DNA from: Spirodela intermedia | Lineage: Eukaryota; Streptophyta; Magnoliopsida; Alismatales; Araceae | NCBI GenBank assembly: GCA_902729315.2 | Contig: LR746278.1 | Location: 2,923,501 to 2,987,500, forward strand | DNA: 64,000 bases | Direction: 5' to 3' | In this document: positions 11,590-24,169 of the stretch, in pieces | Layout of the letters: every line of letters begins with the position of its first letter | Position numbering within the stretch: the first letter of the stretch is position 1 | The notes under the pieces: model-generated | What the model was told of the DNA's origin: nothing | The model's database searches: none | The model's input: only the letters and a program-made list of their open reading frames with translations | Position numbers and translations under genes: made by a program

Positions 11590-12890
11590 CATACTTTCAA
11601 AAATATATACAAATTTAAAAATAATTCAATGTAATATATCTTATGAGTGAAAAGTTACTTCAATAAAAAGTTTTCTTATTTTTTCCTCTTCCTCTATACC
11701 TATCCCATAGAGATTGCATTTGAATCACTAGACTAGTAGGGTGAGTCCCAAGTTTTTTGACAATTAGTTCAATTCTCATATGAACCTAATAGACAATTAG
11801 CATTCCTTGTTCTTTTGAACTTCATATTTGTAATTGCAATCAGATCTATTCGTTAAAAAGAATCAGTTCACAATTCTTGCCCCATTTCACCATTGAAAGC
11901 AAACTTTATTTGTATTGTTTTATATGCTCTTATATGAAGTACAAAAATGTGTTATATTTTAAGCCACACTTTGCTTAAGAAAAAAGAGGATGGAATTTGA
12001 TTGGATCCTACATTTGACTTTGTCTAACTCTTAGAAAAATTTGTTTTTTCGCATTTAATCCCAAATTTTATGACATTATTGAATGTAAATCATAAACACA
12101 GGAGAATTTTGAAGTGTTTTGATTTCTATGAAACCAACTATTTAGTAAAATCTACTGATTAATAAGATTTACTCCTATAGAATGTTTTCACCATGAAATT
12201 ATCTTATATTTCACTTATTCTTAATAAGTGATATCGTAGTATCATAAAAATATCAATATGTGGCACACTTCATTAAAATATACATGTTATAATATGATTT
12301 AATGCTAAGAGAAAAATATTTATTGTGAGTGAAAAGTTACTTCAATATTTTTTTTCTGTTTTTTCCTCTTCTCTATCTCTTTCTCATTGGTATGGCATTT
12401 GAATACTTCACTCGTAAGGTGAGACATAAGTTTTTGGACTAGCACTTTAACTCCCATGTGAAGCTAAAAGACAACTAACATTTTTTGTTTTATCCTTTAA
12501 ATTTCATACTTGTGGTTGCGGTCTGATCTATTCATTAAAAATAATATGTTCAAAACTCTAGCCCAAGTTCACCATTTTAAAGAAAACTTAATTTATATAC
12601 TCTTATATGCCCTTTTATGAAGTACAAAAACATGTTAGATTAAGAAAAAGAAGGGATAGAATTTGATTGAAACCTAACTTTGACTTTGTTAACTCATTTA
12701 ATCCTAGATCTTATGACATTATTAAATCTAAATCTTAAACACTTCAGAATTTTGAAGTATTTTGATGCTCTACCTACATCTACTCATCATGAACACTTCA
12801 TTCTTGAGTTATTTAAACCAACTATTTATTAAAATCCATTAATTAATAGGCTTAACTCTTATAAAATTTCAGCATAAATGCTCTTATAGA
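11590..12890. repeat. two diverged direct repeats, about 680-base period
   Basis: About 11590-12290 and 12290-12890 share an ordered series of words: GTGAAAAGTTACTTCAATA at 11647 and 12330, followed by tttttcctctt, then agacaattag / agacaactaa, then gatctattc. Both copies are AT-rich and non-coding. They separate TYDC1 from the TYDC relic. I recognise no terminal structure. Confidence 0.65.
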
Positions 12891-13049
12891 TCATGACTCT
12901 AAGAAGCCCACCTCTTATTACAAGGATCAGTTATATTTAGTGATTAAATAAATAGTTAATCATATGTTTTTCCACAAACATAAAAAGTAATTTTACTCTG
13001 TATTATTTTCATATGTTGGCATTGACTTGGAGTGCATTCCAAAATTTGA

Positions 13050-13241
13050 TAATGAGCTCAATTGTCAATGGATTGAGGGGCTCAACTCATCAGGAAAGTC
13101 TACATGACCCACACAGGGGTTGATGGCATCTACATGATCTGTTCTGCCATGAGTGCGACTTTGACAACCGAGCACCATGCAGCAGCATCATGGTGGATGA
13201 TCTAGGAGCACGCTGCCAACATTCTCACGTCATGGTCATAG
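13050..13241 (+). pseudogene. TYDC relic, last about 63 codons
   Basis: The sequence aligns in frame with the 3' end of TYDC1/2, from the AACGAGCTCAA region to the stop. Recognisable words are TCTACATGACCCACAC and CGAGCACCA. It carries an in-frame TAG (ATGATCTAG) where the genes have CAA, several small changes, and no upstream coding sequence. Its terminal codons retain TGG before the last stop, as in TYDC2. The flank to about 13700 matches the TYDC2 flank (23060-23370), and 13680-13920 matches the TYDC1 flank. This is therefore the tail of a third, older TYDC unit whose 5' part was deleted. Confidence 0.85.
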
Positions 13242-13730
13242 GCGACCAGATGTTTTCAGCGAATTCCGACCAGGTGCAATGACAGAGGCCCATCATGGAA
13301 GAAAAACAAAGAACACATTTTTTTCATATTATTCTCCATCCCACTGATGTGATTTTACTTGTACTATGGATTGCTCTTGGCTCACTATCTGCAGTAAAAC
13401 TTGTTCTTTGTATATGCAGAAAGATCATGGAAAATAGACGGCTCATGTTCTCCAAGATGGGGGTATATATCACACGTGTTCATTGTTTTGCAGGAAATTA
13501 TATTCAAGACCACAACATTTGCAAGTAGTCCCTATTAATTGTTAAATGATGAAAGAAGCTTGAATGGTGAATGCAATGGATAGTCAAAAATAACCCGCAC
13601 ATATTTAGATCAAGAGAAGAATGGGGCTTGGATTGGTTTCACATTCCTAAAGAGTTAGAAGAAATATTGGTGGGTATATAGTCATCTTAACCCCTAGTTA
13701 TAAATAGGGGGTGACAGTTGACATTACAAT

Positions 13731-13766
<36 letters not shown>

Positions 13767-14006
13767 TAGAGTATCATTCTTTCCTCCTTAGAGGTTACTT
13801 GAGGGTTTACCAATAAGAGAACTGCTCTAATCCGCAATAGAATCGGATGGAGGTGAAGCTACTCTCTATCTCTCCCTCAATTTCAATTTTTTTATTCCTC
13901 ATATCTTAATTTGGGATAAAATGCCTATTTTATACTCATTAGTATGGAACATTCATTGGCAGACCTCACATAACCTTCAAGGGTGAAAGAATCATATTCT
14001 ACATTC

Positions 14007-14009
<3 letters not shown>

Positions 14010-14084
<75 letters not shown>

Positions 14085-14091
14085 CTATCTA
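14010..14091. repeat. CT then ATCT microsatellite
   Basis: A run of CT of about 58 bases passes into ATCT tetranucleotides. It lies at the end of the TYDC-relic flank. Confidence 0.9.
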
Positions 14092-14389
14092 TTTCTCTAT
14101 ATCTCTCTCTCAATATCAAAACTGGTCAAAATTGATGCTTTCAAATTATGAGCAATTAGTAGATTGAATAAATTTCATATTCATATTTTACTTCAATGAA
14201 TCTCAATGATTCTTAAGTTAAAATTTACTTTTCGACAATGGTAATTTTTTAAAATAATAGTAACTCACAAAAAATATACAAAGTAATCATTTAAGGTAAT
14301 GAAACAAATAAAAAATTATTCTCTACACTTATTGAATGTATAGAAAATAAGAATTTACTCTCTATATTAGTGTTTCATTTAATCATACA

Positions 14390-15470
14390 ATCCCAACAAC
14401 AGCAACAGGATGAATCGTTGCCTCCCAATAGCTAAAAGAACAACATCCATGAGAACTTTTCTCCTTCATTTGTTTATCCACATAAGTTTCTTTTGTTTTC
14501 AGTGTAGATGTAGTAGTTTTTTCTCCTAATTGCAAATATTCCATCATATAATTCCAAGCTATCACTAGTTGTGTTTTGTAATAATTTTGGCAATTTTTAA
14601 AGTTTTAAAAATTATTATGTTATGAATAAATATGATTTGACATTAGTTCCATTGTGCTATGGCATATTTCTAGTGTGTTTTGGTCATTTCTATAACCATA
14701 TACTTGATATTTAAGATATATTTTCTAATTTCTAATTTATAATTTTTTGAATCTCATTTGTGCTCCAAAACTTTTAGAGCCATTTGTCACAATAGCTTCA
14801 AATATCCTAAAGAACTAGCAATCATGGTCCTCAAAATTTAACAACCGCAACTGGAGGAGGATTCCTATTATCTTCAATTTTATTTTCATCAATACTGATG
14901 AATTAACTATTTGTGATGCAAAATCATCCTCACTCTTTCAAAATCACTTATTCTTTATTAATTAATTTTTTTATGTTGAAAGAATTCATAGCTAGAGAAA
15001 GAAAATCTAATCTTATATCAAGGTTCGTAGATTTACTTAAATAATTAGAGAGAGAAGACAGAGCAAGGGCATTGAAAGAAGAAAAATATAAATGTAATAA
15101 GTTCGATAAGTCTAATACCAACTACAAACTCAATCAATATTTATGCTCCTTCACTCTAACACCGGCATATCTATGCACAAATTGACCTTGTGGTGATAGA
15201 GCCAAAGAAGATTACCTTGTGATGCTAGTGCCTCCACCACTAAGTTCCATCCTACCTCCGCTAACAGCCCTCAATCCTGACCTCCAAGTAAATTTAGAGC
15301 TATTGATAGGATGTTGTATGGTGACAAGAAGCTGCAGCTACTGTGCACCAATGGGAATCCTAATATTCCTAAAAATAGGCTGGCATTGATAGGCTGAGAA
15401 ATAAATCTAGGGTCTTCGTACCATGTGCACATGAACTTCCAACGCATCAACCCCATGTCTTGGCCTCACT
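14390..15470 (-). pseudogene. relic X, copy 1: unrecognised gene in the TYDC duplication unit
   Basis: Two blocks on the minus strand resemble exons. About 15140-15460 matches 18070-18420, and about 14400-14570 matches 17520-17650. In the second block the frames align at the protein level (LGEKTTTSTLKT against FGERTPTSTSRT). The larger block is disrupted here by frame changes and stops relative to the better copy at 18 kb. I do not recognise the family. The intervening DNA (14570-15140) is AT-rich and partly conserved with 17650-18070. Confidence 0.45.
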
Positions 15471-16069
15471 TAATAGAATAGTGTAAGATAATACATATAG
15501 TAATGTAACCTCACTGGTATACTGCCTTTTAAACTACAAGACCCTAAGTAAACCTTTAGTATGTGTGCCATTTCTTATTATGTATGTACTGAATTTCCAA
15601 GTCATATATATGCTGATATTTAGTGTCATGTATGAGGTTGCATACGTGTGACATAAGGTCACTAGTATACTAACATATAAAGGACATATAATTTGAATGT
15701 GTGCCATTTGTATCATATACGTAGTAAGATACTTTTTCATGGAGAGATGGAGTTGATTCCAAAGATTCTAACGTTAGACAGATCCGACACCAATGCGTAA
15801 TTCTATAGGAGTGGCTGTTGTATGCCGCCCCGATGTCAATCGTGAGACCAGAGATGAGGCAAGTTACCCGTAAAACTTAAAGCTCGTCGTTCCCACAGTA
15901 TGCACCGAATCCATGATGCATCTTGAAACCCGATATATATTTGATGGGTTCCATCACGGGAGACAAATTTTCCTCCCACGTGGATAGATATGATAACACC
16001 TGTCTCTCTCTATCGAGATAAATACATACATATGTATATAATATTTCACGGGCGTTAATTCAAGCTCAT

Positions 16070-17130
16070 TTTTCACCTTATTTTAGGTACGCCCTCAGTC
16101 CGGAAATCATTAACTAAGTTCCAGATCAAGGTGGGGCTGGCAAGTCGTGGAAAATAACCACGTCTGTCCGCGGGGTCTTCGTCTGGTGCTTTGGTGTCCG
16201 CTTTAATAGAGAAGTCGACGAATTCTGCGGGGGGACCCGGAGCCAGCACGCTTCCCACGTTCCTTACAACGGCCGGCAGCGGCTGCCTCCCCCATCGCCA
16301 TCCTTCCGCTTCTCTGATATGCTCTCCACGTTCCATGCTTGGGCCGGGATCCCCCCTTCGGTGCTGTGATACGCTCTGCGGTCTTCGGCATTGTCATGAA
16401 GCTCTTCCTCGTCTAGAGCACGCGCTCCGAAGATAGGCAGCCAGCGAAGCAGCGAGAGAGAGAGAGAGAGACAGACAGACAAAGAGAGAGAGAGAGAGAG
16501 ATTCCGGCCCCTTCACGCGCTCGAAAAGCCACAACTTAAAAGAGCGGATTATTCTTTCACTTCTCTCATGACTGTTGACAGGTTAAGAATCCCAGCTTTT
16601 GTTATGTTGACCTCCGCGCGAATGGAACTCTCACTATAAGCTCCAGCTACAGCCGCCCAACAATGAACTGGCAAGGCAGGGATTTTCATTGGCGTTAGCA
16701 CGCACGAAAATGCCATCCTGTTCACACAAAGTTCCCGGAGATTATCCGGTGCGGCACCGCTCAACACGGGGGCGTCACGAGGAACACGGAAGCCAGACCC
16801 ACTGGAGCTCACCGTGACACGTGTGTAACGGTCTTGCGAACCACTGGATTCCGCCTTTCCACCTGGAATTCTGGCTCACCATTTCTATCTAATTCGTCAC
16901 GTGTTTAGAAGGCTGTCCAGTCGTTCAGACAGTTTCCGGGTCCTCCTGTCTCACGTCTGGAGGGCCGACTTCTTCATGGAATATTCAGTCTCCCGTGTCA
17001 AAATTGTTATCGGTCGTATGTACATTTCTCGCATATACATACATATTCAATTCATTTCTAAAAATACAAAAAAGTGTCAAATTCGTTTGCCATATTGGTG
17101 AAAATGCAAAAGGAATCCCCACCTCGTGCT
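16070..17130 (+). repeat. TYDC upstream region, copy 2, without a gene
   Basis: This block is homologous to 6700-7540 and 19240-20060 in the same order: the CCCGGAGCCAG region, the GTTGACAGGTT region, CAATGAACTGG, GGCGTCACGAGGAACACGGA and the CACGTG cluster. Homology stops near 17130 and no proximal promoter or TYDC follows. It joins the preceding relic X exactly as copy 3 does, so 14390-17130 and 17500-20060 are two copies of one segment of about 2.7 kb. Confidence 0.75.
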
Positions 17131-17499
17131 TAAAGAGTTTTGGGCAACTAATTTTTTGAGGAGATGAACTTAAAGAGTTTTGGGCAACTAATTTTGATCA
17201 AATCAGTATTTATATTCCCAAAGGTAATAGTTAAATTAAATGATATGTTCCTCTAAAACTATATGTAACTAGGTGAAGGAAAAATCTATTTAAAAGTTCT
17301 ATGTTATTGGTGAAAAAGTGATAAGAGATCTACTCTTACAAATAGTCTTTCATGTGTGTGTTGAAACATGCATCTTGTCTTTTGATAAACAGATCACTTG
17401 TACCTACACAGGAAATCAACTTAAAACTAAAATATCATTAAATTTTCTAAAAATCCTAATTCCATGCCACCCCTCCTCTTAGTATTTCATCTAGCCATA

Positions 17500-18430
17500 A
17501 AACATTAACAAGTTCAAGAAAATGAACATGTCTCCAAGATGCTGTGATAACTTGTGTCCTCCACTTGTTTATCCATATCAGTCTTGTTTGTTCTTGATGT
17601 GGATGTAGGTGTTCTTTCTCCAAATCAAAGAAATTTTATCGCTATTTGAGTTTTGTAATTTTTTTTGGTCATTGGTATATCCATATATTTAATGTACAAG
17701 ATCCAATTTTAATTTCTTGAATTTCATTTGTGCGAAAAAACTTTTAGAGCCCTTCATCATAACAGCCTTTAAGACCTTAAAAGTTACTATCACAGCCCTC
17801 AAAGTTCAAGGAAAACAACTGAAGGATCTTTAAAATCATCAAAAATTATTTTCATCAATAGAGATGAATTAGTTGTCTATGATGCAAAATCATCCTCGTG
17901 CTTTCAAAATTTCTTGTTCTTTGTTGCTTGATTTGTTTATAGCAAATGAATTCGTGTTTATAACTAAAAGACAGCTAATCCGCATCAAGGTTCCTAAATT
18001 TTCTTAAATAATCAGAGAGAGAAAGGTAGTTGGAAGAAGAAAATATGAATTTGACAAGGAAATTCCATAAGTTTAATACCAATTACAAACTCAAATCTAG
18101 ATTTGTGCTCCTTCACTCTAACACCAGCATATTCGTATACAAATTGACCTTCTGGTGATAGAGCCAAAGAAGATGACCTTGTGATGCTGGTGCCTCCACC
18201 ACCAAGTTCCATCCTACCTCCTCCAGTCACCCTCAATCCTGATTTCCAAGTAAATGGAGAGCTGTTGATAGGATGCCATATGGAGACATGAAGCTGTGGC
18301 CATTGTGCACAGATGGGAATCTCCATATCCCTGACAATAGGCTGCCAATTATAGGCTGAGAAATAAACCTTGGGCCCACAGAACATGTGCTCATTAACTA
18401 CCACAACATGGACCCTGTGCTTCCATCAAT
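17500..18430 (-). pseudogene. relic X, copy 2: best-preserved unrecognised coding block
   Basis: On the minus strand about 120 codons stay open from 18404 to beyond 18080. The protein-like sequence includes NEHMFCGPKVYFSAYNW, CAQWPQLHVSIWHP, SPFTWKSGLRV and a glycine-rich loop before SSLALSPEGQFVYEY. The frame ends in SRFEF beside a GTAATT that could be a donor. A second conserved block at 17520-17650 could be the next exon. Tryptophan, proline and glycine patterning looks like a beta-rich domain, but I do not recognise it and see no start codon or upstream exon. It may be an exon of a real gene fragmented by the TYDC duplications. Confidence 0.45.
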
Positions 18431-19239
18431 TGCTTTGGTGTTGACTACGCTTAATAGACTAGTGCAAGATAATACATATACTATCATAACATCCCTAGTA
18501 TAGTGCCTTTTAGGGTACAAGACCCTAGAGTAAACTTTGTCTATGTGCCATTTTTTATCATGTATATATTGACATTTTCAAGTCATATATATGCTGATAT
18601 TTGTTGTCATGTTAATCCTAACTACATGCTAACAAAAGTAGTGATATGTCATATCGGTTGGCATGCCATTCCTTCACTTAATATCTTTCTTCTGTGCTGC
18701 TGAGCGCAGGGCTTGGTTTGGATGGGCTAAATGGACGAAATACATCTTTCTCCCCTGAAAGAGAATAGTATATTGACGTATAATAGAGAAATAATTTGAA
18801 ATGTGTGGCATTTGTATCAGGTAAGTAGTAAGATACTTTTTCATGGGTTGAGATAGATGGAGTTGATTCCGAAGATCTCCAGTGTTGGTCGGATCCAGTG
18901 CGTAATACTATAAGAGTGGATACTCTATAATGTCCCGAGGTCAACAGTCACGCCAAAGAGTAGGTAAGTGGTCCAGTTTATGGAAGGTGAGAGTCCCATT
19001 CCGTACGTTACATGTAAAACTTAAAGCTCATTGTTCACACCGATTCTTCTATCCAGTCAAGTCGGGACCGTATACACCGAATCCATGATGCATCTTGAAG
19101 CCCGATATAAATTTAATGGGGTATATCTAGGGAGACAAATTTACCTCCCATGTGGATGGATATGATAACACCTGTCTCGCTCTACGATATATAGATATGT
19201 ATATAATATTTACGGGCGTTGATTCAAGCTCGTTTTTCA

Positions 19240-21290
19240 CCTTATTTTTGGTGGGACCCGAGTCCGGATATCATAAACTATATTCCAGCTGAAGGTGGGG
19301 CCTGCGAGTCGGCAAATAACCACGTCTGGCCGCAGGGTCTTCGGCTGGTCGATGAAGGTGGTTGCGGCTTTACTGGCGTGGTCGATGAAGGTACTGACGG
19401 GACCCGGAGCAAGCACTCTCCACGTTCCAGTTTGCCCCGCCCTCCCCCTTCCGGTTCTCTGATACGCTCCCCGCTCCTTCACGCGCTCGAAAAGCCACAA
19501 CTTAAAAGAGCGGATTATTCTTTCACTTCTTTCATGATCGTTGACAGGTTTAGCATCCGGCTATGTTATGTTGACCTCCGCTCGAATGGAACTCTCACTA
19601 TGAGCTCCAGCTGCAGCCGCCCAACAATGAACTGGGAAGGCAAGGTTTTTCAATGGCGTTAGGATGCAAGAAAATGGCATCTTGTTCACACAGATCCCTG
19701 AGATTATCCGGGGCGGCCCCGCTCAACAGCGGAGGCGTCATGAGGAAAACGGAAGCCAGAGCCACTGGAGCTCACCGTGACACGTCTTGCGAACCAATGA
19801 ATTCCGCGTATCCAGCTGGAATTCTGGCCCACCATATCACCACGTGTTAATTGGGCTGTCCATTTGGGGATCCTCTTCTCTCACGTCGGGAAGATATACT
19901 TATTTATGGAATATTCGTCCTCCAATTAGCAAATTTCTTATCCGTCGTATGTACGTTTGTCGCATATGTATTCAATTAATTAATAAATACAAGTAAAGGC
20001 CAATATCAAAGGGGAGCCCCACCGCGTGGCGTGCCTCTTCCACTATCCCGATTTGATTGGTTCCAAAGGTGGCATATCACGTGGCGTCCGCCTTGCACTA
20101 CCTCGACTTTTTACGGGTTCCAAGTTATGCCAATGTTTGTGAAAATGCCAAGGGGGAGCCCATCACGTGCCACAAGGTGGTGGGGGTCTTTGGCCACATG
20201 CAAATATGACCACTACAGCGACGGTGAGTCAATGCAGCACGCACATTCACCAGTAAGTTCGGTTATGCAATCAGATCATTAAGATATTTATTAGTTTACA
20301 TTCACGTACAATCATCAAATGATTAATAAATTTCATCTTAATTATGGACTTTTAATCCCTCTAATTTGAGCTAGACACAATTCTCATTTTGCTAATCATC
20401 ATGGTACATTCTAACTAAACATTGTTTAAAAATTACTAACTACAAGTCCTTTCTCTCTATATATATGTATATGTAGGTAAATATTACATGTTGTCATTAG
20501 AAAAGGATTGACATAAGAGTGAATACTTATACAAAAATTGGAAAAGTATTTTTGGGTTCGTTAACTAGAGGACTAAGGTTTTCATTGATAAGAAGATTTA
20601 TGGCACTGTAAGTTGGAACTATTTTCATGATGGATTGAAACTACACACCCTTGAAGATTTTTTTAGCTAATAATTTAATTAAAGGAATGAGATATCCACG
20701 TGAACAACAAGAACATGTCTGGTCCATAATAGAAGATTACTATAGGGTAAAACTTGGTTCATCATAAGCAATAAAATGTTTTATTGACGTACATTGGCCA
20801 TATTTTGCTCATTGTGAATATAAATATTAAAATAAAAAAGGTATTCAAAACGAATTAATATAAACAAATATTTCATATCTAAATTAAAGGAATAAGACAG
20901 AAGGAAATAAGTTATATTATAAAATTTAATGAATCATTTTGATTATCTATCGTAACGTAAGAGTATCAACTCGTCATTGGTTCTAAACGAGTCCTTTCAT
21001 AATCTTCTCGTATTAATATCAACTTCGTCAATAGCCTTCAGTAAAACATACACATAGAATTCACTCCGTTGATATATTTGACAGCAATCAGTTCGGCTCC
21101 TCGTCAGGCACTCGTAGAGTATTAGCAAAAACACTGATGGCGACCAGGACTGCTGGCAGCACCTCGACCACGAACGAAATCCGTAGCGCCTGTATATGAC
21201 GTTGACTGTCTGTCATATGCAGTGCACCGACCCCTGCTGTATTTCCCCTCGTAGACGCGGTCCGTTGTTGTATGCCAAGGCTGTTTCCAC
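19240..21290 (+). repeat. TYDC upstream region, copy 3 (promoter of TYDC2)
   Basis: Full-length counterpart of 6700-8872, at a clear but reduced identity. Shared sites include the G-box CACGTG at 20697-20702, the CACGTG-rich stretch near 19840-20170 and the block GTGCACCGACCCCTGCTGTA about 70 bases before the near-identical gene tract. Confidence 0.8.
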
Positions 21291-21309
21291 ACACCCACTC
21301 CGCCAAGCC

Positions 21310-21316
21310 TATTTAA
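21310..21316 (+). promoter_or_regulatory. TATA box of TYDC2
   Basis: TATTTAA, 158 bases before the start codon, is identical in sequence and spacing to the TYDC1 box. Confidence 0.6.
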
Positions 21317-21467
21317 GCTCCCTGCCACCACCTAATGTGCACCAACAAGGTCTAACCCTTCCCCACTCCTTCCCACCACCAGAGAAGAGAGCCTCTCCGT
21401 CCTCCTCCCAAGTCCGCTCCCATAAGATCAGGTTACTGCCACTCGCTCGCAAAGAGGAGACTCTAGA

Positions 21468-22994
21468 ATGGGCAGCCTCCAGACCGAAAACCCAGAATTC
21501 GCCGCCGCCGTCGCGACGAACACCGACGGCTTCGCCACAAACCCACTCGATCACGAGGAGTTTAGACGACAGGGACATATGGTGGTTGACTACATCGCCG
21601 ACTACTACCGTGACGTTCACAAGTATCCAGTCCGCAGCCAGGTGGAGCCCGGCTACCTCCGCCGCCGTCTCCCCGATGCAGCCCCGAACGGCCCCGAGCC
21701 GATAGAAGCCATCCTCGGCGATATCACCCATGATATCCTCCCCGGTATAACCCACTGGCAGAGCCCCAACTACTACGCCTACTTCCCCTCCAGCGGCAGC
21801 ACCGCCGGATTCCTCGGGGAGATGCTCAGCACCGGTCTGAACGTCGTGGGTTTCAACTGGATGTCCTCCCCCGCCGCCACCGAGCTCGAGACCATCGTCA
21901 TGGACTGGCTCGCCAAGATGCTCAGGCTCCCGGAGGCCTTCCTGTTCTCCGGCGGCGGCGGCGGGGTCCTCCAGGGCACCACCTGCGAGGGCTTGCTCTG
22001 CACCTTGACCGCCGCCCGCGATCGGGTCCTGAAGAAGATCGGCCGCGAGCATATCGGCAAGCTCGTCGTCTACGGCTCCGACCAGACCCATTGCGCGCTC
22101 CAGAAGGCGGCGCAGATCGCCGGCATCCACCCCGAAAACTTCCGCGCCGTCGGCACCACACGAAAGGACGCCTTCGCGCTCAACCCGGCTTCCCTCCGCG
22201 CGGCAGTGGCGGCGGACGTGGCCCGCGGCCTCGTGCCGCTCTTCCTCTGCGCCACCGTCGGCACCACCTCCTCCACCGCCGTCGACCCGGTGGCGGGGCT
22301 CTGCGAGGTGGCCAAGGAGAACAACATGTGGGTGCACGTCGACGCAGCCTACGCCGGCGGCGCGTGCATCTTGCCCGAGGTCCGGCACGTCATCGACGGC
22401 GTAGAGAACGCCGACTCCTTCAGCTTCAACGCCCACAAGTGGTTCTTCACCAACCTCGACTGCTGCTGCATGTGGGTCAAGGACCCGGCGGCACTGGTGG
22501 CGGCGCTTTCCACCAATCCCGAGTACCTCCGCAACAAGGCCACCGAGTCGAAGCAGGTGGTGGACTACAAGGACTGGCAGATCGCCCTCAGCCGGCGGTT
22601 CCGAGCCCTGAAGCTCTGGATGGTCCTGCGGAGCTACGGCGTCTCCAACCTGCGCAACTTCCTGCGCAGCCACGTCGCCATGGCCAAGCACTTCGAGAGC
22701 CTCGTGACCGCAGACGAGAGGTTCGAAGTGGTCGTCCCCCGGACCTTCGCCATGGTCTGCTTCCGACTCCTTCCGCCGGCGCAGGCGGGGAGAGAGACTG
22801 CCAACGAGCTCAACCGGAGGTTGCTCGAGGCGGTCAACTCGTCGGGAAAAGCCTACATGACCCACGCGGTAGTTGATGGCGTATACATGATCCGCTTCGC
22901 CGTGGGCGCGACGCTGACGGCCGAGCACCACGTGGTGGAGTCATGGCGGGTGATCCAAGAGCATGCCTCCGAGATTCTCGCGGCATGGTCGTAG
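21468..22994 (+). CDS. TYDC: tyrosine/DOPA decarboxylase 2
   Basis: Tandem paralogue of the gene at 9049, a single exon of 508 residues. Against TYDC1 I count three internal amino-acid changes (Met289Val next to the [12 protein letters not shown] motif, Ala417Glu, Tyr499His) plus the ending AAWS in place of AS. Only about four base differences occur in the first 1,500 coding bases. Lys324, Tyr353 and Ser375 are all kept, so the same decarboxylation of tyrosine/DOPA is expected. The near-identity extends upstream through the leader to about 21291, whereas promoter and 3' flank are diverged. The two genes may therefore differ in expression rather than in catalysis. An AATAAA at 23135-23140 fits a poly(A) signal. 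Confidence 0.95.
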   Translation: MGSLQTENPEFAAAVATNTDGFATNPLDHEEFRRQGHMVVDYIADYYRDVHKYPVRSQVEPGYLRRRLPDAAPNGPEPIEAILGDITHDILPGITHWQSPNYYAYFPSSGSTAGFLGEMLSTGLNVVGFNWMSSPAATELETIVMDWLAKMLRLPEAFLFSGGGGGVLQGTTCEGLLCTLTAARDRVLKKIGREHIGKLVVYGSDQTHCALQKAAQIAGIHPENFRAVGTTRKDAFALNPASLRAAVAADVARGLVPLFLCATVGTTSSTAVDPVAGLCEVAKENNMWVHVDAAYAGGACILPEVRHVIDGVENADSFSFNAHKWFFTNLDCCCMWVKDPAALVAALSTNPEYLRNKATESKQVVDYKDWQIALSRRFRALKLWMVLRSYGVSNLRNFLRSHVAMAKHFESLVTADERFEVVVPRTFAMVCFRLLPPAQAGRETANELNRRLLEAVNSSGKAYMTHAVVDGVYMIRFAVGATLTAEHHVVESWRVIQEHASEILAAWS

Positions 22995-23134
22995 GGGGAC
23001 CGAATTCTAACCTGTTGCGGCGTCGGCGGCCCGCCAGAAGAGAGACAAGGAACGGATTTATTTATTTTTATTATTTTCCTACCTACCGATGGGATAGTAT
23101 TTGTACCATGGATCGCTCTTTCCCCGCTATCTGC

Positions 23135-23140
23135 AATAAA
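23135..23140 (+). terminator. poly(A) signal AATAAA of TYDC2
   Basis: AATAAA lies 141 bases after the stop in a block shared with the TYDC relic (there GTAAAA near 13390) but absent after TYDC1. Confidence 0.5.
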
Positions 23141-23179
23141 ACTGGTACTTTGTGTATGCGGAAATATCGTGGAGAATAG

Positions 23180-24165
23180 ACGAGTCAGTTCTTCTAGATG
23201 CGGGGTTTAGATCACACATGCTAGAATTATATTCGAGATCACCACACTTGTAAGTAGTCTCTGCTAACGATTAAATGGAAGAAGGAAGAATGGATGACGC
23301 ATTTGATGGATAGTCAACACTAACCCGCACATATTTTGGTGGATAGAAGAATGGGCGTTGGTAGGTGTGGCATCCAAGAAAATCAACGGATATATAATTG
23401 GGTATAGAGTCACCCTTATTAAAATGACTTTAGTTGTGACATTATATGCTTGGAGTCATGTTTTTCTTTTTAAATAAAAAATTATGAACTTATATAAGCA
23501 TCATCAAGTGAAAGATATGTATGAATTAATAAACACAAAAAATCTCATTAGTTTCTAGCTAATATTTAGAAAATCAATTTTTAAATATTATTACCAAGAA
23601 GAAAGAGTGTTAGTGAACTCAGACTTTATGATTTCATTGTAGTACGTTAGTCATTTTTTCTATAATGCAATCAAAAGTTTCTTAATTTTAATTTTATGGA
23701 AAATTAAGCATATTATCGAAGATAAAACCAAGACTTTTTACTAAATTACGAGAATGAGGGCTTGTAGAGAGTATTGATTTTTGAAATATCCGTAGTTATG
23801 TGGGCGGCTACTGTTGACTATTAAAAATAAGGTGGTGCTTTTCCCTGAACCTCACTCCATCTAGGTCAAAGTCGTCAACACCGACAACGTAACCACACAC
23901 CACCTCCTCTCGTCCTCCGCTCGTGTTGGCATGCGCTGCTTTTGAGAAGAAAAGAAACTAGTATTTTCTTTGAAAGGAAATTTCAATGAGTAACGTTCCT
24001 ATAAAGTACTTACTGGATGCGGATCTATCTGGAGGGCGTGGAGGTGTCAAATCAGATCTGTATGCGAATCACGTGCGTTTTAATAGTATAGCAATGATTG
24101 ACGCGACGCGGCAAAATATCCGGTGGAAGATGTCGACGCGGCCATCGTTATCAGATCTGAACCAC
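23180..24165. other. intergenic, no gene seen
   Basis: The first 200 bases still match the TYDC-relic flank (ACCCGCACATATTT at 13595 and 23325). The rest is AT-rich, with a GC-richer patch around 23850-24170 that has no conserved long frame. Confidence 0.5.
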
Positions 24166-24169
24166 AGTT

